From contig OY282607.1 in the NCBI GenBank assembly GCA_958298945.1, positions 88,543,270 through 88,607,269 of the forward strand: a DNA stretch of 64,000 nt. The letters run 5' to 3'. Positions 10,218-21,060 of this stretch are shown piece after piece. The stretch comes from Atherix ibis (lineage: Eukaryota > Arthropoda > Insecta > Diptera > Athericidae). The first letter of the stretch is position 1, and each line of letters starts with the position of its first letter. Below the pieces are notes generated by a model. It did no database searches. It was given only the letters and a program-made list of their open reading frames with translations, and was not told where the DNA came from. Made by a program: the position numbers and the translations under genes.

Positions 10218-11369
10218 ACTAGGTATATAAGCTTAAATCCGCTGTTTTTAAGTCAAAAAACACATGTTTTTTTCATAGAAAGCAAAAACAAATTTATTCA
10301 AAGTACTTGCCCTCGCTAGCTACACATTTTTCCTATCTCTCGGGCAATTTGTGTATAGCACGCCAAAAAATTCCTTCTCTTTCGAGGCAAACCACTCATC
10401 AAGCCATTTTCGGACGTTTTCGTAAGAATCGAAGTGCTGCTCAGCGAGCGCGTGGCCCATCGACGAAAATAGGTGGTAATAGGAAGGGGCCAGGTCTGGT
10501 GAATAAGCGAAGTGGGGTAATACTTTCCAGTTGAGTGTCTCCAAATAGTTTCGTACCATTTTTGACGTGTGCGATGGTGTGTTGTCGTGGAGGAAAATCA
10601 GCTTGTCATGTCTTTTTTGATAATCCGTCCTTTTTTCACACAGAGCACAGTGCAATTTGATCAGTTGTTGGTGGTAGCGGCGGGCATTGACAGTTTTACC
10701 AGGGTTCAACATCTTATAGTAGATGCGATTTGGTCTTCGGGAAGATGTTGATGGTTGGCCCACGATTTCTTGCGTTTAGGATGATCGAAATATATCCACT
10801 TTTCATCGCCTGTCATAATCCGATGCAGGAATGACTTTCTTTTTTGTCTGGCGAGCAAGATTTCGCATGTGTTTTGGCGTCCCTCCATCTGCCTATCGTT
10901 CAATTCATGCGGCACCCATTTTTCGATCTTTTCAGTCTTCTCCACGGCACGCAGACGCATGGAAATGACTGGTTGAGTAACAACCAATTGCTCCGCGAGC
11001 ATTTTTTGCGATTGGGTATTGTCTTCGTCCAAAAGATCCTGCAATTGATGGTCCTCAACCTTCCTAGGTCGATTTTCACGCTCCTTGTCCCACAAGTCCG
11101 ATAAAGCACTGTCACCATAGGCCTCCATAAGCATTTGATGCGATTCGGCAGCCCATTTCTTCAAATTGAAGCAGAAAAGCAGAGCTGCCCGCTAGACATG
11201 ATTACCAAAGGAAAAATGTATGTTGTTGTATGAAATTGCTGATAATGTATACTGTTCAATGTTGACAGATGTCAAACTCATAAAAAAAAGTATGACGTGC
11301 CCATGATAGGTTAATACGCTCACTCACGCCATCTATGACCAAACAGCGGATTTAAGCTTATACACCTGG
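10218..11369 (-). mobile_element. Mos1-like mariner, copy A2 (1152 bp)
   Basis: Both terminal inverted repeats (about 26 bp, ...ataagcttaaatccgctg and its inverse) are present and bordered by TA. It is about 135 bases shorter than the 1.29 kb copy at 34135 because of internal deletions. The transposase is described separately. Confidence 0.9.
10320..11200 (-). pseudogene. Mos1-like mariner transposase (A2), broken
   Basis: This mauritiana-type DDD transposase is read on the minus strand from an ATG near 11200. Two overlapping frames remain: 10706-11164 (helix-turn-helix region, W-V-P-H-E-L-N and the first catalytic block M-T-G-D-E-K-W-I-Y-F) and 10320-10763 (second aspartate in L-H-D-N-T-P-S-H, then A-Y-S-P-D-L-A-P-S-Y-Y). 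In the third catalytic block S-D-Y has become S-Y-Y, so the last aspartate is lost. About 17 codons before D-L-W-D-K are deleted in frame, removing part of the second DNA-binding helix. It is inactive. Confidence 0.85.
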
Positions 11370-11870
11370 TAATCAACCATGTTGGCTGTTCTTGCCAAAA
11401 ACCACCGAATGAACTCAGTTTTAGAACTTTTTTTAGGTTCTGATATTCTCAATTATTGCTATTTTATAGCAAAAAACTACTCAAATGAGTTTGTCTATAA
11501 GAAACATTGAAGTAGTGTCAAATTGCACGTTATTAAGTTGTCGCTAAATTTATCGCTTAAAATAATCGGTGGGTTTTGCAGGCTTGTCATCTTGGTAGAA
11601 CCCTATGTCATCAGGGCTGACGGATTTTTCTTTTATTTTATTTTTATACATCAGCATTATACTCTTCAATGTTGTTCTTTTAGGCAGCTGCACATTCAAC
11701 TTCAACTGCAGTCCCTTTCAGCTGCTCACTTACAATCATTTGAATGTTACCAACAATACCAAAATGACGTCCTTTGATTTTTTATTTTTATTTTAAGGTA
11801 AAAAGAAGTAATGCAAACTTAGAACAGTATTGTTTTATTATTTAACACGGTCTATCTGTCGTTACATATA
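11370..11870 (-). other. AT-rich DNA with a trace of old transposase
   Basis: Around 11490-11530 the minus strand reads C-N-L-T-L-L-Q-C-F-L, a worn match to the third catalytic block (S-C-D-L-T-P-L-D-Y-F-L) of the Tc3-like family at 31241. The rest shows no supported feature; the overlapping + strand frames at 11523-11796 look random. Confidence 0.3.
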
Positions 11871-12550
11871 AAAACTCGAGTTGCGCTCAATCAACGCACT
11901 GACATTATTGGCGTTTACAGTCAACAATCAGGCACAAGCTGATCACTCCAACTGTTTGTGTGGCGTGGCCGATTTAAACCACTGCTGTCATAAGCAGTGA
12001 CAGTGATCAAAATAAGACCTAGTAGCTTCCGCAGACCGTACCCGCAATACGGGCATTAATCACAGCCAATATGTTGCAGCTTAAGGTGTCTTACCCATGC
12101 CGGGAACAGTGTGGTTTAACACCATAGGGCATCCGATTCCCGTAGTACTGATTTTTGTTTTAAGACAAGTTCAGTTTTTATTCTGCTCATTGAGCTACGA
12201 AAAGTAATCCTGTAAATTGTAACGTAGCACTAAGCCGCAGGTACAACCAGAGTCAATTTTGATCTTCGACCCGATTGTAGATACCTTGTATGTCACTCAC
12301 ACATCCACTCACTCATTATACTCGCTTTTCTCTATAGAAAACCAGTTCAAATATTCATACTGCTGCTTCATGCATAGCAGTCCACCCATATCCATACTGT
12401 CCACATTCACGATAATACCCAAAAACTATCCTCAGCCACATCGTAAAAGCATCTGGAACCCGCAGCCAGTGCTCGCTTATACAAAAACTCATTCGTGCTG
12501 AATAATTTAACTCATACGTCCACCTACCATTCTAACTCTTATCCAATCGC
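11870..12550. other. GC-richer retroposon-like stretch, unassigned
   Basis: 11880-12160 is richer in GC than the surroundings and adjoins the minus-strand R1/I LINE scrap at 12553, on the side where its 3' untranslated region should lie. I infer it is LINE tail sequence, but no motif proves it. The + strand frame 12259-12501 is not recognisable. Confidence 0.3.
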
Positions 12551-12552
12551 CA

Positions 12553-13190
12553 TTACCACAATTTATACATTCTCCTCAGAACCAGTGGATCAAGATCCTG
12601 AACTTCTTCATTCGTAACTGGACAATCAGCAAGCAGGTTGCCCCGCCATAGATGGTAGTGGATACTCCCAGGCATCAATTTCAGGTCCCATGGGATTTCT
12701 TCCATGAGAACCTTCATTGCATCGCTTGTCACGGTCCTAGACAAGCATACAGAGCCAGACGCTACATTAAATTGGCATCCCTCCTTGCATACTAGTAACA
12801 TCCCTCCTTCTATGGGCTGACAATAAACACGACGCATATATATCACACGGAACAAACATAGCCTTGTGCAGGACTTTCATCGCTCTGGACTGCGAACCCC
12901 ACTCCTGACGAAACACACAAACCAGCATGCCAACCAGCAATATACCTCTTCAGATATTTCAAGTGAGGCCTGAATTTCAAAATTTTTGTGTAAGTAAGGC
13001 TTCTCCAACCTTCACACCAAGATACCGTTCGTACCGGACCCTGACCCTCTGGGCGACAAAAATCCCCTCAGTACTACACACAATCTTCTTCTCGGATAAA
13101 TTCACCTCATTCGGTTACCCCCATTCACACACAATCTTCATGCAATTGCTAACCGCATCCTCTAGCGTCATCCGCATACAAACTTAAATC
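12553..13190 (-). mobile_element. R1/I-clade LINE fragment
   Basis: On the minus strand 12553-12855 reads R-T-V-T-S-D-A-M-K-V-L, then I-P-W-D-L, and ends in V-L-R-R-M-Y-K-L-W. This matches the region just after the reverse transcriptase in R1/I-clade LINEs. Upstream (to about 13190) other frames hold remnants of a V-N-L-S-E-K-K and R-Y-L-G-V-K-V block from the RT thumb. It is frameshifted and lacks the catalytic core. Confidence 0.55.
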
Positions 13191-13800
13191 AGGTGAATGG
13201 AGGTTCTGGTAAAGCATAGGAAATCCTTTTTCTTCCCGGTAAAAACTGATCGATGGAAATGACCGTTATTATGATGGAGCGTCCAATTATCTGTAATGTT
13301 CAATCTGATAGGAAAATCCCTTCTGCTGACCCTTTCAAGTTAATAATTATCGTCAGTCAGGCAAGATGCCTCACTCGTTCCAAATTTTCATCACTTTTTT
13401 ATCTAAATGTCGTCATGAGCGTGATTCATCTTCCACTGCTTCTTGGCTCTCCAAAAATGCCTTATGACACTGATAAACTTATGCTCTTGGATTCTTCTAT
13501 ATACTGTAATGAATTAATAAAATACAACTTCACTTACCACACCCATGAGAGTTGCATAGCTTACTATGCTCTATATGGCCTTTTTTTGGAAGAAACAGTC
13601 TTTTCTCATTTTTGCTAACTTCTTAAGCTTCAATTTGGTTACAAGTCTAATCATCAAAACCAGCCAAATTATAATTTTTTGTCATTAGTTTTTGAAAATA
13701 ATTTTGGGCGTATGGCCACGTCAGCTGCTCTTGATAAACCTCCTGCAACTGATCTAATCTAGGAGTTATTTCTTGAGCAAAACCAGCTCTGGCTACGGTA
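13190..13800. other. Stretch without recognised features
   Basis: A + strand frame at 13253-13618 (121 codons) has no recognisable motif, signal peptide or neighbour support. Its composition resembles the surrounding debris. Confidence 0.35.
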
Positions 13801-13960
13801 TAACTTGCTCAATGTTCGATTCAAAGTTGACAATTATTACTGATGTGCCAGCAAACAATAACGGCTCGATATATTCTCATAAGAAACCATCAAGCGGTGT
13901 CAAATCGCACGATCCTGAATGCCAATTAATAGAAGATTTTCGTATTTAATTGATGGTCTG
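13800..13960 (-). mobile_element. Tc3-like transposase remnant
   Basis: The minus strand reads N-W-H-S-G-S-C-D-L-T-P-L-D-G-F-L, the worn third catalytic block of the element family seen complete at 31241-32527. No ends are visible. Confidence 0.5.
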
Positions 13961-14231
13961 TATTTTAAAAGAAATAATTCTCGCAGTTGTTCATGGCCCA
14001 GTAACGCTCTCACTTGACCCTAATATGAGTTTCAGCCTTAACTTGTAAGAAATAGGGCCCGGTGATACCGTCGGTGTGCAAGCCAAACCAAACAGTGTCC
14101 AACTCCTAAGCTGACACTTAATGTCTGTTAACAACACTATTGAGCCAAAAATGAGTCTTATTACAATACAATTTTACGACAAGATAAAATTTTGTATTTT
14201 GCGACTTTTTCTATAATAAAATAGGAAATTA

Positions 14232-15431
14232 CCAGGTGTTGAAATTAATTCGTAGCGTTTTACAAAAGATGGCGTTAGCCAACTATCCATAGTCACACAT
14301 ACAAAAGTAAATATTCTCCCAGAAGCCAGTAGCACTTGTTGTTTCATAGTGTCAGTAGCACTTGTTGCGCAGTGTCAAACATGTCGAAGTTCGTGCCTGA
14401 AAAATCTTTTTTGCGGGGAGTGTTACTCCATTACTTCAACATGAAGAAAAGTGCCGCGGAAAGTCATCGTATTTTAGTGAATGTCTACGGCAAACATACT
14501 CTTGCTGAGCAAACTTGCAGAAAGTTGTTTGCGAGGTTTAAAAATGGAAATTTTGTTTTGGAAGACATGGAACGTTCCGGACAGCCGAAAAAGTTCGAAG
14601 ATGAAGATTTGGTGACGTTGCTCGATGAGCACATTGCTTGGAGTCGAATTTTGGACGGTCGGAAAACGCCTGAAAGCCATAGGAATGGTACAAAAACAGG
14701 GAACGTGGGTTCCACATGAGTTGAAGCCAATGGACGTCGAACGGCGTTTAGTCACCTGTGAGATTCTTCTCCAACGGCAGGCAAGGAAGGGATTTTTGCA
14801 TCGAATCGTCACTGGTGACGAAAAGTGGGTACTCTACGACAATCCCAAACGCAGAAAATCGTGGGACTTGCCCGGTCATGAATTGACATCGTCCCCCAGG
14901 TCAAATATTCATGGAAAGAAGATCTTACTGTGTATTTGGTGGGATCAGCTGGGTGTTATTTATTATGAGCTCCTCCAACCGGATGAAACCATCACTGGGG
15001 ACGTATACAGACGACAATTGATGCGTTTGAACAGAGCATTACAAGAAAAGCGGCCGCAATATAAAGATCGACACGACAAAGTAATTTTGCTCCACGACAA
15101 TGCTCCCCATGTTGCGAAAATCGTGAAAACTTATTTAAATACGCTGAAATGGGAAGTTCTGCCTCACCCGCCATATTCACCAGACATTGCCCCATCTGAT
15201 TATCATTTGTTTCGATCCATGGCGCATGGCTTGTTAGAGCAGCACTTCGATAACTACGAAATGACCAAAAATTGGATCGACTCTTTCATCGAAACTAAAG
15301 AAGAAGAATTTTTTCGATGTGGTATCCGAGCAGAAAGATGGCAAAAAGTAGTGGATAACGAAGGACAATAATTTCATAATAATCCACGAAACTTTGCAAA
15401 AAAAACGCTACGAATTAATTACAACACCTGA
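14232..15431 (+). mobile_element. Full-length mariner, B family (1200 bp)
   Basis: Inverted termini of about 30 bp (ccaggtgttgaaattaattc... and its partner ending at 15431) are bordered by TA on both sides. Outer bases resemble those of the Mos1-like copies but the inner part differs, so it is a separate lineage. It carries one transposase on the + strand. Confidence 0.9.
14381..15371 (+). pseudogene. Mariner transposase (B family), one frameshifting deletion
   Basis: The transposase starts at ATG 14381 (M-S-K-F-V-P-E-K). The first frame covers the helix-turn-helix region to about 14630 (L-L-D-E-H). The rest continues in a different frame from about 14625 to 15371. Roughly a dozen codons are missing at the joint. 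The second part has W-V-P-H-E-L, first catalytic I-V-T-G-D-E-K-W, second L-L-H-D-N-A-P-H-V and third I-A-P-S-D-Y-H-L-F. One residue is missing after D-N-A, so the last two aspartates are 33 rather than 34 residues apart. It is probably inactive but is one of the better preserved copies here. Confidence 0.88.
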
Positions 15432-15969
15432 TATCTTTAGTAATAATTTATAGCAAGTTAATGACATCTTCTTTTTTTTACATATGACCAAATTGACGAG
15501 TGTAAAAATAAGGTTTTTGGGAAAACATATTTTTTTATTGTAAAAACTATTTTGGTAATTTTTTAATGCATTGATTTAATTATTTTTATTAAGTTTGTTT
15601 GAATTGTTTATACTGAAATTAAACTACAATTTCTTACGTATATTATTGTTTATGGTAAATTTCGTATTGAAATAATATGAGTACATAAGAAAATTAGTGC
15701 AATCAATGTGGTCACTCTAGGCTACACATAGTATCGATTGATAGATTTATTATGCCATACAAACGAGTAAATGCATAATCAATGTGCATACATAAATGCA
15801 AGGACTCGTATGTGCACTTATACCATCTGCTATTCAAAATTGATTACTGATGAGAATTGTTTCGAAATAATTTGACGCAATTTAAAATGAATACTGTCTG
15901 CAACACAAATGCCGAAAATAATGTATAATATGGCATCTATGCAGTGAATTGAGTTGATGGATGGATGTC
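15432..15969. other. AT-rich upstream region
   Basis: No gene. It leads into the strong core promoter at 15970 and may hold its regulatory DNA; no specific sites assigned. Confidence 0.4.
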
Positions 15970-15998
15970 TATATAAAAGGATCATTTTGCCATTCAGT
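15970..15998 (+). promoter_or_regulatory. Core promoter: TATATAAAAG plus TCAGT initiator
   Basis: TATATAAAAG at 15970-15979 and TCAGT at 15994-15998 lie 26 bases apart, near the ideal spacing for an arthropod RNA polymerase II promoter. About 460 bases downstream there is an AATAAA (16457-16462). Together they outline a short transcription unit. Confidence 0.55.
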
Positions 15999-16198
15999 TA
16001 AAATTTTTAGTCTCCAAGAGTCCTTGATAAACAAAATAGTTATCGATTGTTATTATCAATGGAATTTCGAATGCTGATCTAAATGAAGAACATTGCGTTA
16101 TCGAGGGACAAATACGGTATGAAAATTGCAATCGACCGAAAGAGGAGAATAGCTTTTATAATCGGAAAAAGGAATTGCAATTCTAAGCTCCAAACTTT

Positions 16199-16441
16199 AT
16201 GTTGAACGTGGCAACAACAATATTTGTATATGTTTCTCATTTCCTATTTGAAGGACGAGTACTGCAAATGAGATTCAAGTGGATGAGAAATCAATACGCA
16301 AACGAATGGTATTTTCAGGCTCATTCAAATGGACATTCGCCGATGGAATTCATCTGTGAACAGTTTGGAAAATCAATTTTCAAGCGTTCAAAAGGACATA
16401 CCACCAAGGATAATTTTTTTTCTCCATATTCCATTTGCTAA
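16199..16441 (+). CDS. Hypothetical short ORF in a promoter-to-polyA unit
   Basis: This is an 80-codon frame lying between the 15970 promoter and the AATAAA at 16457. Residues 5-20 are hydrophobic (T-T-I-F-V-Y-V-S-H-F-L-F), which might be a signal or membrane segment. The rest is rich in aromatic and basic residues, with cysteines at residues 54 and 80. I recognise no family. A second frame at about 16063-16182 holds a peptide with cysteines in N-E-E-H-C-V-I-E-G and Y-E-N-C-N-R-P-K, so the true coding frame and splicing are uncertain. It could be non-coding. Confidence 0.25.
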   Translation: MLNVATTIFVYVSHFLFEGRVLQMRFKWMRNQYANEWYFQAHSNGHSPMEFICEQFGKSIFKRSKGHTTKDNFFSPYSIC

Positions 16442-16456
16442 ATTATTTACTAAGAT

Positions 16457-16462
16457 AATAAA
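16457..16462 (+). promoter_or_regulatory. Polyadenylation signal of the 15996 unit
   Basis: AATAAA lies 16 bases after the stop of the 16199 frame. It is weak evidence alone in AT-rich DNA, but well placed relative to the promoter. Confidence 0.35.
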
Positions 16463-16479
16463 ATTAATTTCATTTTTTT

Positions 16480-17635
16480 TCAAATGAGAACTTGTTAAAA
16501 TATTATTACTAGTTTTTCAATAGAACAGAATATTTTCTTAATGGAAAAATTTTAATAATTAATCATTAAAATTCTTTTAATAAAAATTAGTATATTAATA
16601 AAAAAAAAATGGTTATTTATGCTTAAATATTCAGTAAAGGATTCTTTAATTTTATTAGCAAGAGTATGCAAATGCACTCCAGATATATTCAGGGTGAATT
16701 TATGAAAAGTAAATATAGTAACGTGGTCGAAAGTATCGAAATGGGGGATTGCAGTGCAAATTTCCAAAACAAACCGTATTATTTGCAGACGAGTATTTTG
16801 AAGGTACAATATATTAAAAATCCTTTGTCATCCTGCCTTGAAAATTTTCTAAAAAGGATGATACCTTTACTCACAGATGTAAATGGCATCACGTCATACT
16901 AATGAATGGCTAAATTCAGGTGTAATCAACTGTACGAGTATTTAGGATGGACTTGCTCGTTCGTTAGGTAGACATCCTTCTTTGGACAATAATATCATCA
17001 GTGCAATTTAACTGCCACGATTCAAATACAAGAACACACGCAGAGAAAAAACGAAGAATGGAATAAAAAGTATTCTAAAGGAACAATCATTCTAATTGGG
17101 AATGGCGAATTTCGAATTTAATTCGAAACCGGATCACTTTAGATTCTCCCCTTTTAAAATTTCTGATTCAATTTGTATCTCTAATATTAACAATTGGAAT
17201 TCAAAATTGACATAGAAAACCGATGTTTGCTCTGATGCACTTTATAGTTGATTAAAAATTGAAATAAAGAACAAGAACTTATGCTTGGGTAATTTAATCC
17301 TTATAACATTGTTGCGGAGGATACGTTTTTATACCAAATACGGTGTGTTGAAATTTCAATAAAAACCAATTTACACTGAGTTTCTGTTGTTCGATTGCAA
17401 TTGAATGCAAGAATGTGCAGTTTAAGTTAATTAATTTCAAAATGAGGATAATCGAATTTGCCATTGAATGAAATATCTTCCATTATTGAACAACTCTTCG
17501 ATTATTCAATTAAATTGTTTGTTTAAATTTTTAATATTTTAAATTTTTATATTATTTACATAGATTTGAATCATTTTTCGAGATCGCTTCGATTGAATAT
17601 GGAAAAATTTAGTGTAATCTTAAAAATTCTAAGTC
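16480..17635. other. AT-rich DNA without recognised features
   Basis: Short frames at 16552-16902 on both strands have no motif. No repeat ends were found. Confidence 0.5.
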
Positions 17636-17639
17636 GTCC

Positions 17640-18319
17640 AGACTATCTTGGGCTGTATGGCATGTGGCACCGTCTTATTGAAACCACATCCATATCTTGC
17701 AATTGAGGTACAAAAAGCTAGCGTGCACCATTAACAGCTCTTGCCTGTTCAGTTGCATTTTCGAAGAAGAATGGTTCGATAATGCCTCAACCCCAAAATC
17801 CCCACCCAACAGTAACATGTGTGGATGAATTTATTCCTCAACAATTACTCGTGCATTTTCTGAACCTCAAATACGACGATTTTTTCGATTAACCATGCTA
17901 TCATGATAAAAATGAGCCTCATCGCATAAGATAATTTTGTTCGAAAAATCAGCATCCATCTTTTGTTGTTCCATAATCCATTCGACGAACTCCATTCACT
18001 GTGCGTGCTCAGTAGGCTTCAGTTCTTGAGTCAATTGAACTTTGTAAGTAAGAAGATCCAAATCTTTTGCAAGAAGACTCCGTATATATGCCTGAACTCT
18101 CAGCAACACTCGGACGAACTGCTTTAATGTTTTGTGTTGGACGGCTTTTTGAAGATGACTTCTTAATTGATCCAGTATCCCTAAATTTTTTAATTAATTT
18201 CTTCATAGTTGATTAAGTTAAATCACTATTTCGACCATATTTTGTAGGAAAATTGCGTAATGTAGCTGCCAAACTTTCATTATTTTGAAGACGTGTTGTT
18301 CTTTCGTGTAGCACTCCAT
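17640..18319 (-). pseudogene. Tc3-like transposase remnant
   Basis: The minus strand frame starts at an ATG at 18319 (M-E-C-Y-T-K-E-Q) and runs through several frameshifts. Visible parts are K-K-F-R-D-T-G-S-I-K (helix-turn-helix), Y-K-V-Q-L-T-Q-E-L-K-P, the first catalytic block C-D-E-A-H-F, a R-R-I-x-G-S-E-N-A-R-V-I block, and finally F-Q-x-D-G-A-T-C-H-T-A with the second aspartate. The third block is absent. It is the same broad group as 31241-32527 but a different lineage. Confidence 0.7.
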
Positions 18320-18399
18320 TTTTAATAGTCGTGTACTGTCAGCTGTCACTTTGTCTTTTTTTTTCGTTGGCAACACTTAATCACGTAAATGGCGTAATA

Positions 18400-19320
18400 T
18401 TTAAATTTTGCTTAAAAATGCTAATAATTCGATCAGAATGAGTAATACCATAATTTCTCTGAAAGGAAAACAATAAAAGATTTGAAATAATTTTCCAACA
18501 TAAAAATGAACCGATTAAGTACCAAGGGTGGGTTTGGGGATGGCAACAAAGTAGCAATTAAAACCAATGCTTATTCCTGTCATGCATTTTTTTCCAGCGA
18601 AAATTTGTCTATTTTATCTTGACCTTCCCATTCCCTAGCCTAGCTCCTTTTCCCCTGGAGAAGTTCACACCTTTGGTGTCAACAGTTTAATTTTACCTTA
18701 GCGCATGCCTTTTTTTTTGCTTATTTGCGTGCGAAGGCTATAGTAGCATGATAAAGAACCCCCCCCTATAATCAAGTAATACTTGCCTGAAAGCATATTA
18801 ATTTTTCTTATTTTTTTTTCACCACCAACCAATTTTTGAACTCTTTAAGAATTGGGCGTAGAAATCATAAGAACTCATCTCAATGGCGATAAATGGCGAC
18901 CTTAGAGTAATACTATGAAAAAATTTTTTAAACAATAATCTTTTTTTTTAAATAATAGTATTATTAATAGATGGCAGTACAGTCAAATATAGGATGTCCA
19001 TTTAAATACGCTAGAATCAATTTTGATAGAAAACACTATTTTATAATTAAAAATTTTAAATTTTTTATCATTTCATAATGTATGCAGTATAAGGTTTTAG
19101 ACCTCCATGGCTTTGCTGGCACATATGCATCCTTTTGTTGTTGTAATTTTCCATTACCATTTTTCATAAATATGGCGGAATTTCGTTGATACTGCAGTAA
19201 ATTTCCTCCTTTGAGGCGTGGATTGCCAGCATAAATCTTAGACTTTCAAAAATCTTAAAGAAAGAATAGCGTTGAATGGCATAATCTGTGCGGCCAATTC
19301 TGATCACCAAAACAAGAAAT
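18400..19320. other. AT-rich DNA without recognised features
   Basis: Nothing supported. A short C run and homopolymer tracts are the only notable items. Confidence 0.5.
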
Positions 19321-19369
19321 TATACGACCAGGACATCACTCATGTAGTAACTGAATTATTTCTCCGGTT

Positions 19370-19500
19370 GCATGACATGTGGTAGCGTCTCATTTAAACC
19401 ACATATCGTCCACATCTATATCTTGCAATGAAGTTATAAAAAACCAGATTATCATATCGTGATACCATGCATTTTGAGATACCTTGCGTAATATTTGAGA
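19370..19500 (-). mobile_element. Short Tc3-like transposase remnant
   Basis: The segment ttgcatgacatgtggtagcg... resembles the second catalytic block region (antisense of D-G-A-T-C-H-T) seen at 17660 and 52520. It is too worn to trace further and directly abuts mariner A3. Confidence 0.4.
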
Positions 19501-19507
19501 CACTCTA

Positions 19508-20616
19508 CCAGGTGTATAAGCTTAAATCCGCTGTTTTTTTGTTACTTATGTTTTTTTTTATAGAAATCAAAAACAAATTTATTCAAAGTACTTGCCCTCG
19601 CTAGCTACACATTTTTCCCATCTCTCGGGCAATTTGTGGATACGTCAAAAGAATTCCTCCTCTTTCGAGGCAAACCCCTTATCAAGTCATTTTCGGACGT
19701 TTTCGTAAAAATCGAAGTGCTGCTCAGCGAGTGCGTGGCTCATCGACGAAATCAGATGGTAGTCGGAAGGGGCCAGATCTGGCTTGTCATGTCTTTGTTG
19801 ATAATGCGTCCTTTTTTCATGCAGAGCACGGTGCAATTTGATCAGTTATTGGTGGTAGCGGTAGATATCGACAGTTTCACCACGTTTCAACATCTCATAG
19901 TAGACGATACCCTGCTGATCCCACCAAACGCACAGCATCGTCTGCCGTCCGAAGCGATTTGGTCTTGGGGAAGATGTTGATGGTTGGTCGGGATCAACCC
20001 ACAATTTGTTTAGGATTCTGGAAATATATCCACTTTTCATTGCCTGTCACAATTCGAAGCAGGAACGACTTTGTTTTTTGTCAACGGCATTCAATTTCCG
20101 ATCTTTTCAATCTTCCCCATGGCACGCAGACGCATGGAAATGACTGGTTCAGGAACACCCAATTGCTCCGCGAGCATTTTTTTCGATTGGGTATCGTCTT
20201 TGTCCAAAAGAGCCTGCAATTGATGGTCCTCAACCTTCCTAGACCGATTTTCACATTTCTTGTCCCACAAGTCAAAATTGCCGTCTTTGAACCGACGAAA
20301 CCAATCTCGGCACGTCGTTTCCGATAAAGATCTGTCACCATATGCCTTCATAAGCATTCGATGCGATTCAGCAGCCGATTTCTTCAAATTGAAGCAGAAA
20401 AGCCGAGCCTCGCGCATATGCTCTTTTTCTGGCACAAACTAGATTTGATTACTAAAGGAAAAATGTATGTTGTTGTACGAAATTGCTGACAATGTGGACT
20501 GATTAATGTTGACAGATGTCAAACTCATAAAAAAAAGTATGGCTCATTCATGGTAGCTTAATATGCTCACTCACGCCTTCTATGACTTAATAGCGAATTT
20601 AAGCTTATACACCTGG
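19508..20616 (-). mobile_element. Mos1-like mariner, copy A3 (1109 bp)
   Basis: Complete inverted termini (ccaggtgtataagcttaaat and partner) are flanked by TA. It is shortened by internal deletions relative to the copy at 34135. The transposase is listed separately. Confidence 0.9.
19580..20450 (-). pseudogene. Mos1-like mariner transposase (A3), broken
   Basis: The minus strand frame 20091-20435 holds the best-preserved DNA-binding half among the A copies: P-E-K-E-H-M-R-E-A, S-A-A-E-S-H-R-M-L, E-T-T-C-R-D-W-F-R-R-F-K-D-G and the second helix-turn-helix with A-E-Q-L-G-V. The normal ATG before S-L-V-P is mutated. After a deletion near 20090, a second frame (19846-20040) holds K-S-G-Y-I and the G-R-Q-T-M-L-C-V-W-W-D block. 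The region with the second and third catalytic aspartates is largely lost or rearranged. Confidence 0.8.
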
Positions 20617-21000
20617 TATGTTAACATGAAAGTTAAACGTATATTATTATCCATTTTGTAGTTTAAAAATTATAGTGCTGTTATTAAACATATTGTCAAT
20701 AATTATATAATATGCTATAATATTTATTTATATATTAATATACCATTTGTCCTATAGATTAAATAGTTGACTATAAAATATGCAAAAGATAATCCAATTG
20801 GAAAAACTAGCTTTATATGCCGATTTTTCGAATAAAATTTTCTCTTGCGACGAGCGCCATTTTTTTGCTCAAATCCAAAAGATTTTTACCTACACCATAT
20901 CTATTGTAGCTTCAATAAAACAATAACAGCTACACATAGGTACAAATTCTAAGTTCTTTATGCAAAAAGTCCTCAGGACGTGTAATTTCAAGATTTGATG
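20617..21000. other. AT-rich DNA without recognised features
   Basis: Nothing supported. Confidence 0.5.
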
Positions 21001-21060
21001 ATGTTCATTGGCCTCCAAGATCATGCGATTTGACGCCATTGGATTTTTTTTCTTCGAAAC
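21001..21060 (+). mobile_element. Tc3-like catalytic-block scrap
   Basis: The + strand reads W-P-P-R-S-C-D-L-T-P-L-D-F-F, the intact third catalytic block of the Tc3-like group, with no neighbouring element sequence recognised. It lies in opposite orientation to the other copies. Confidence 0.6.
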
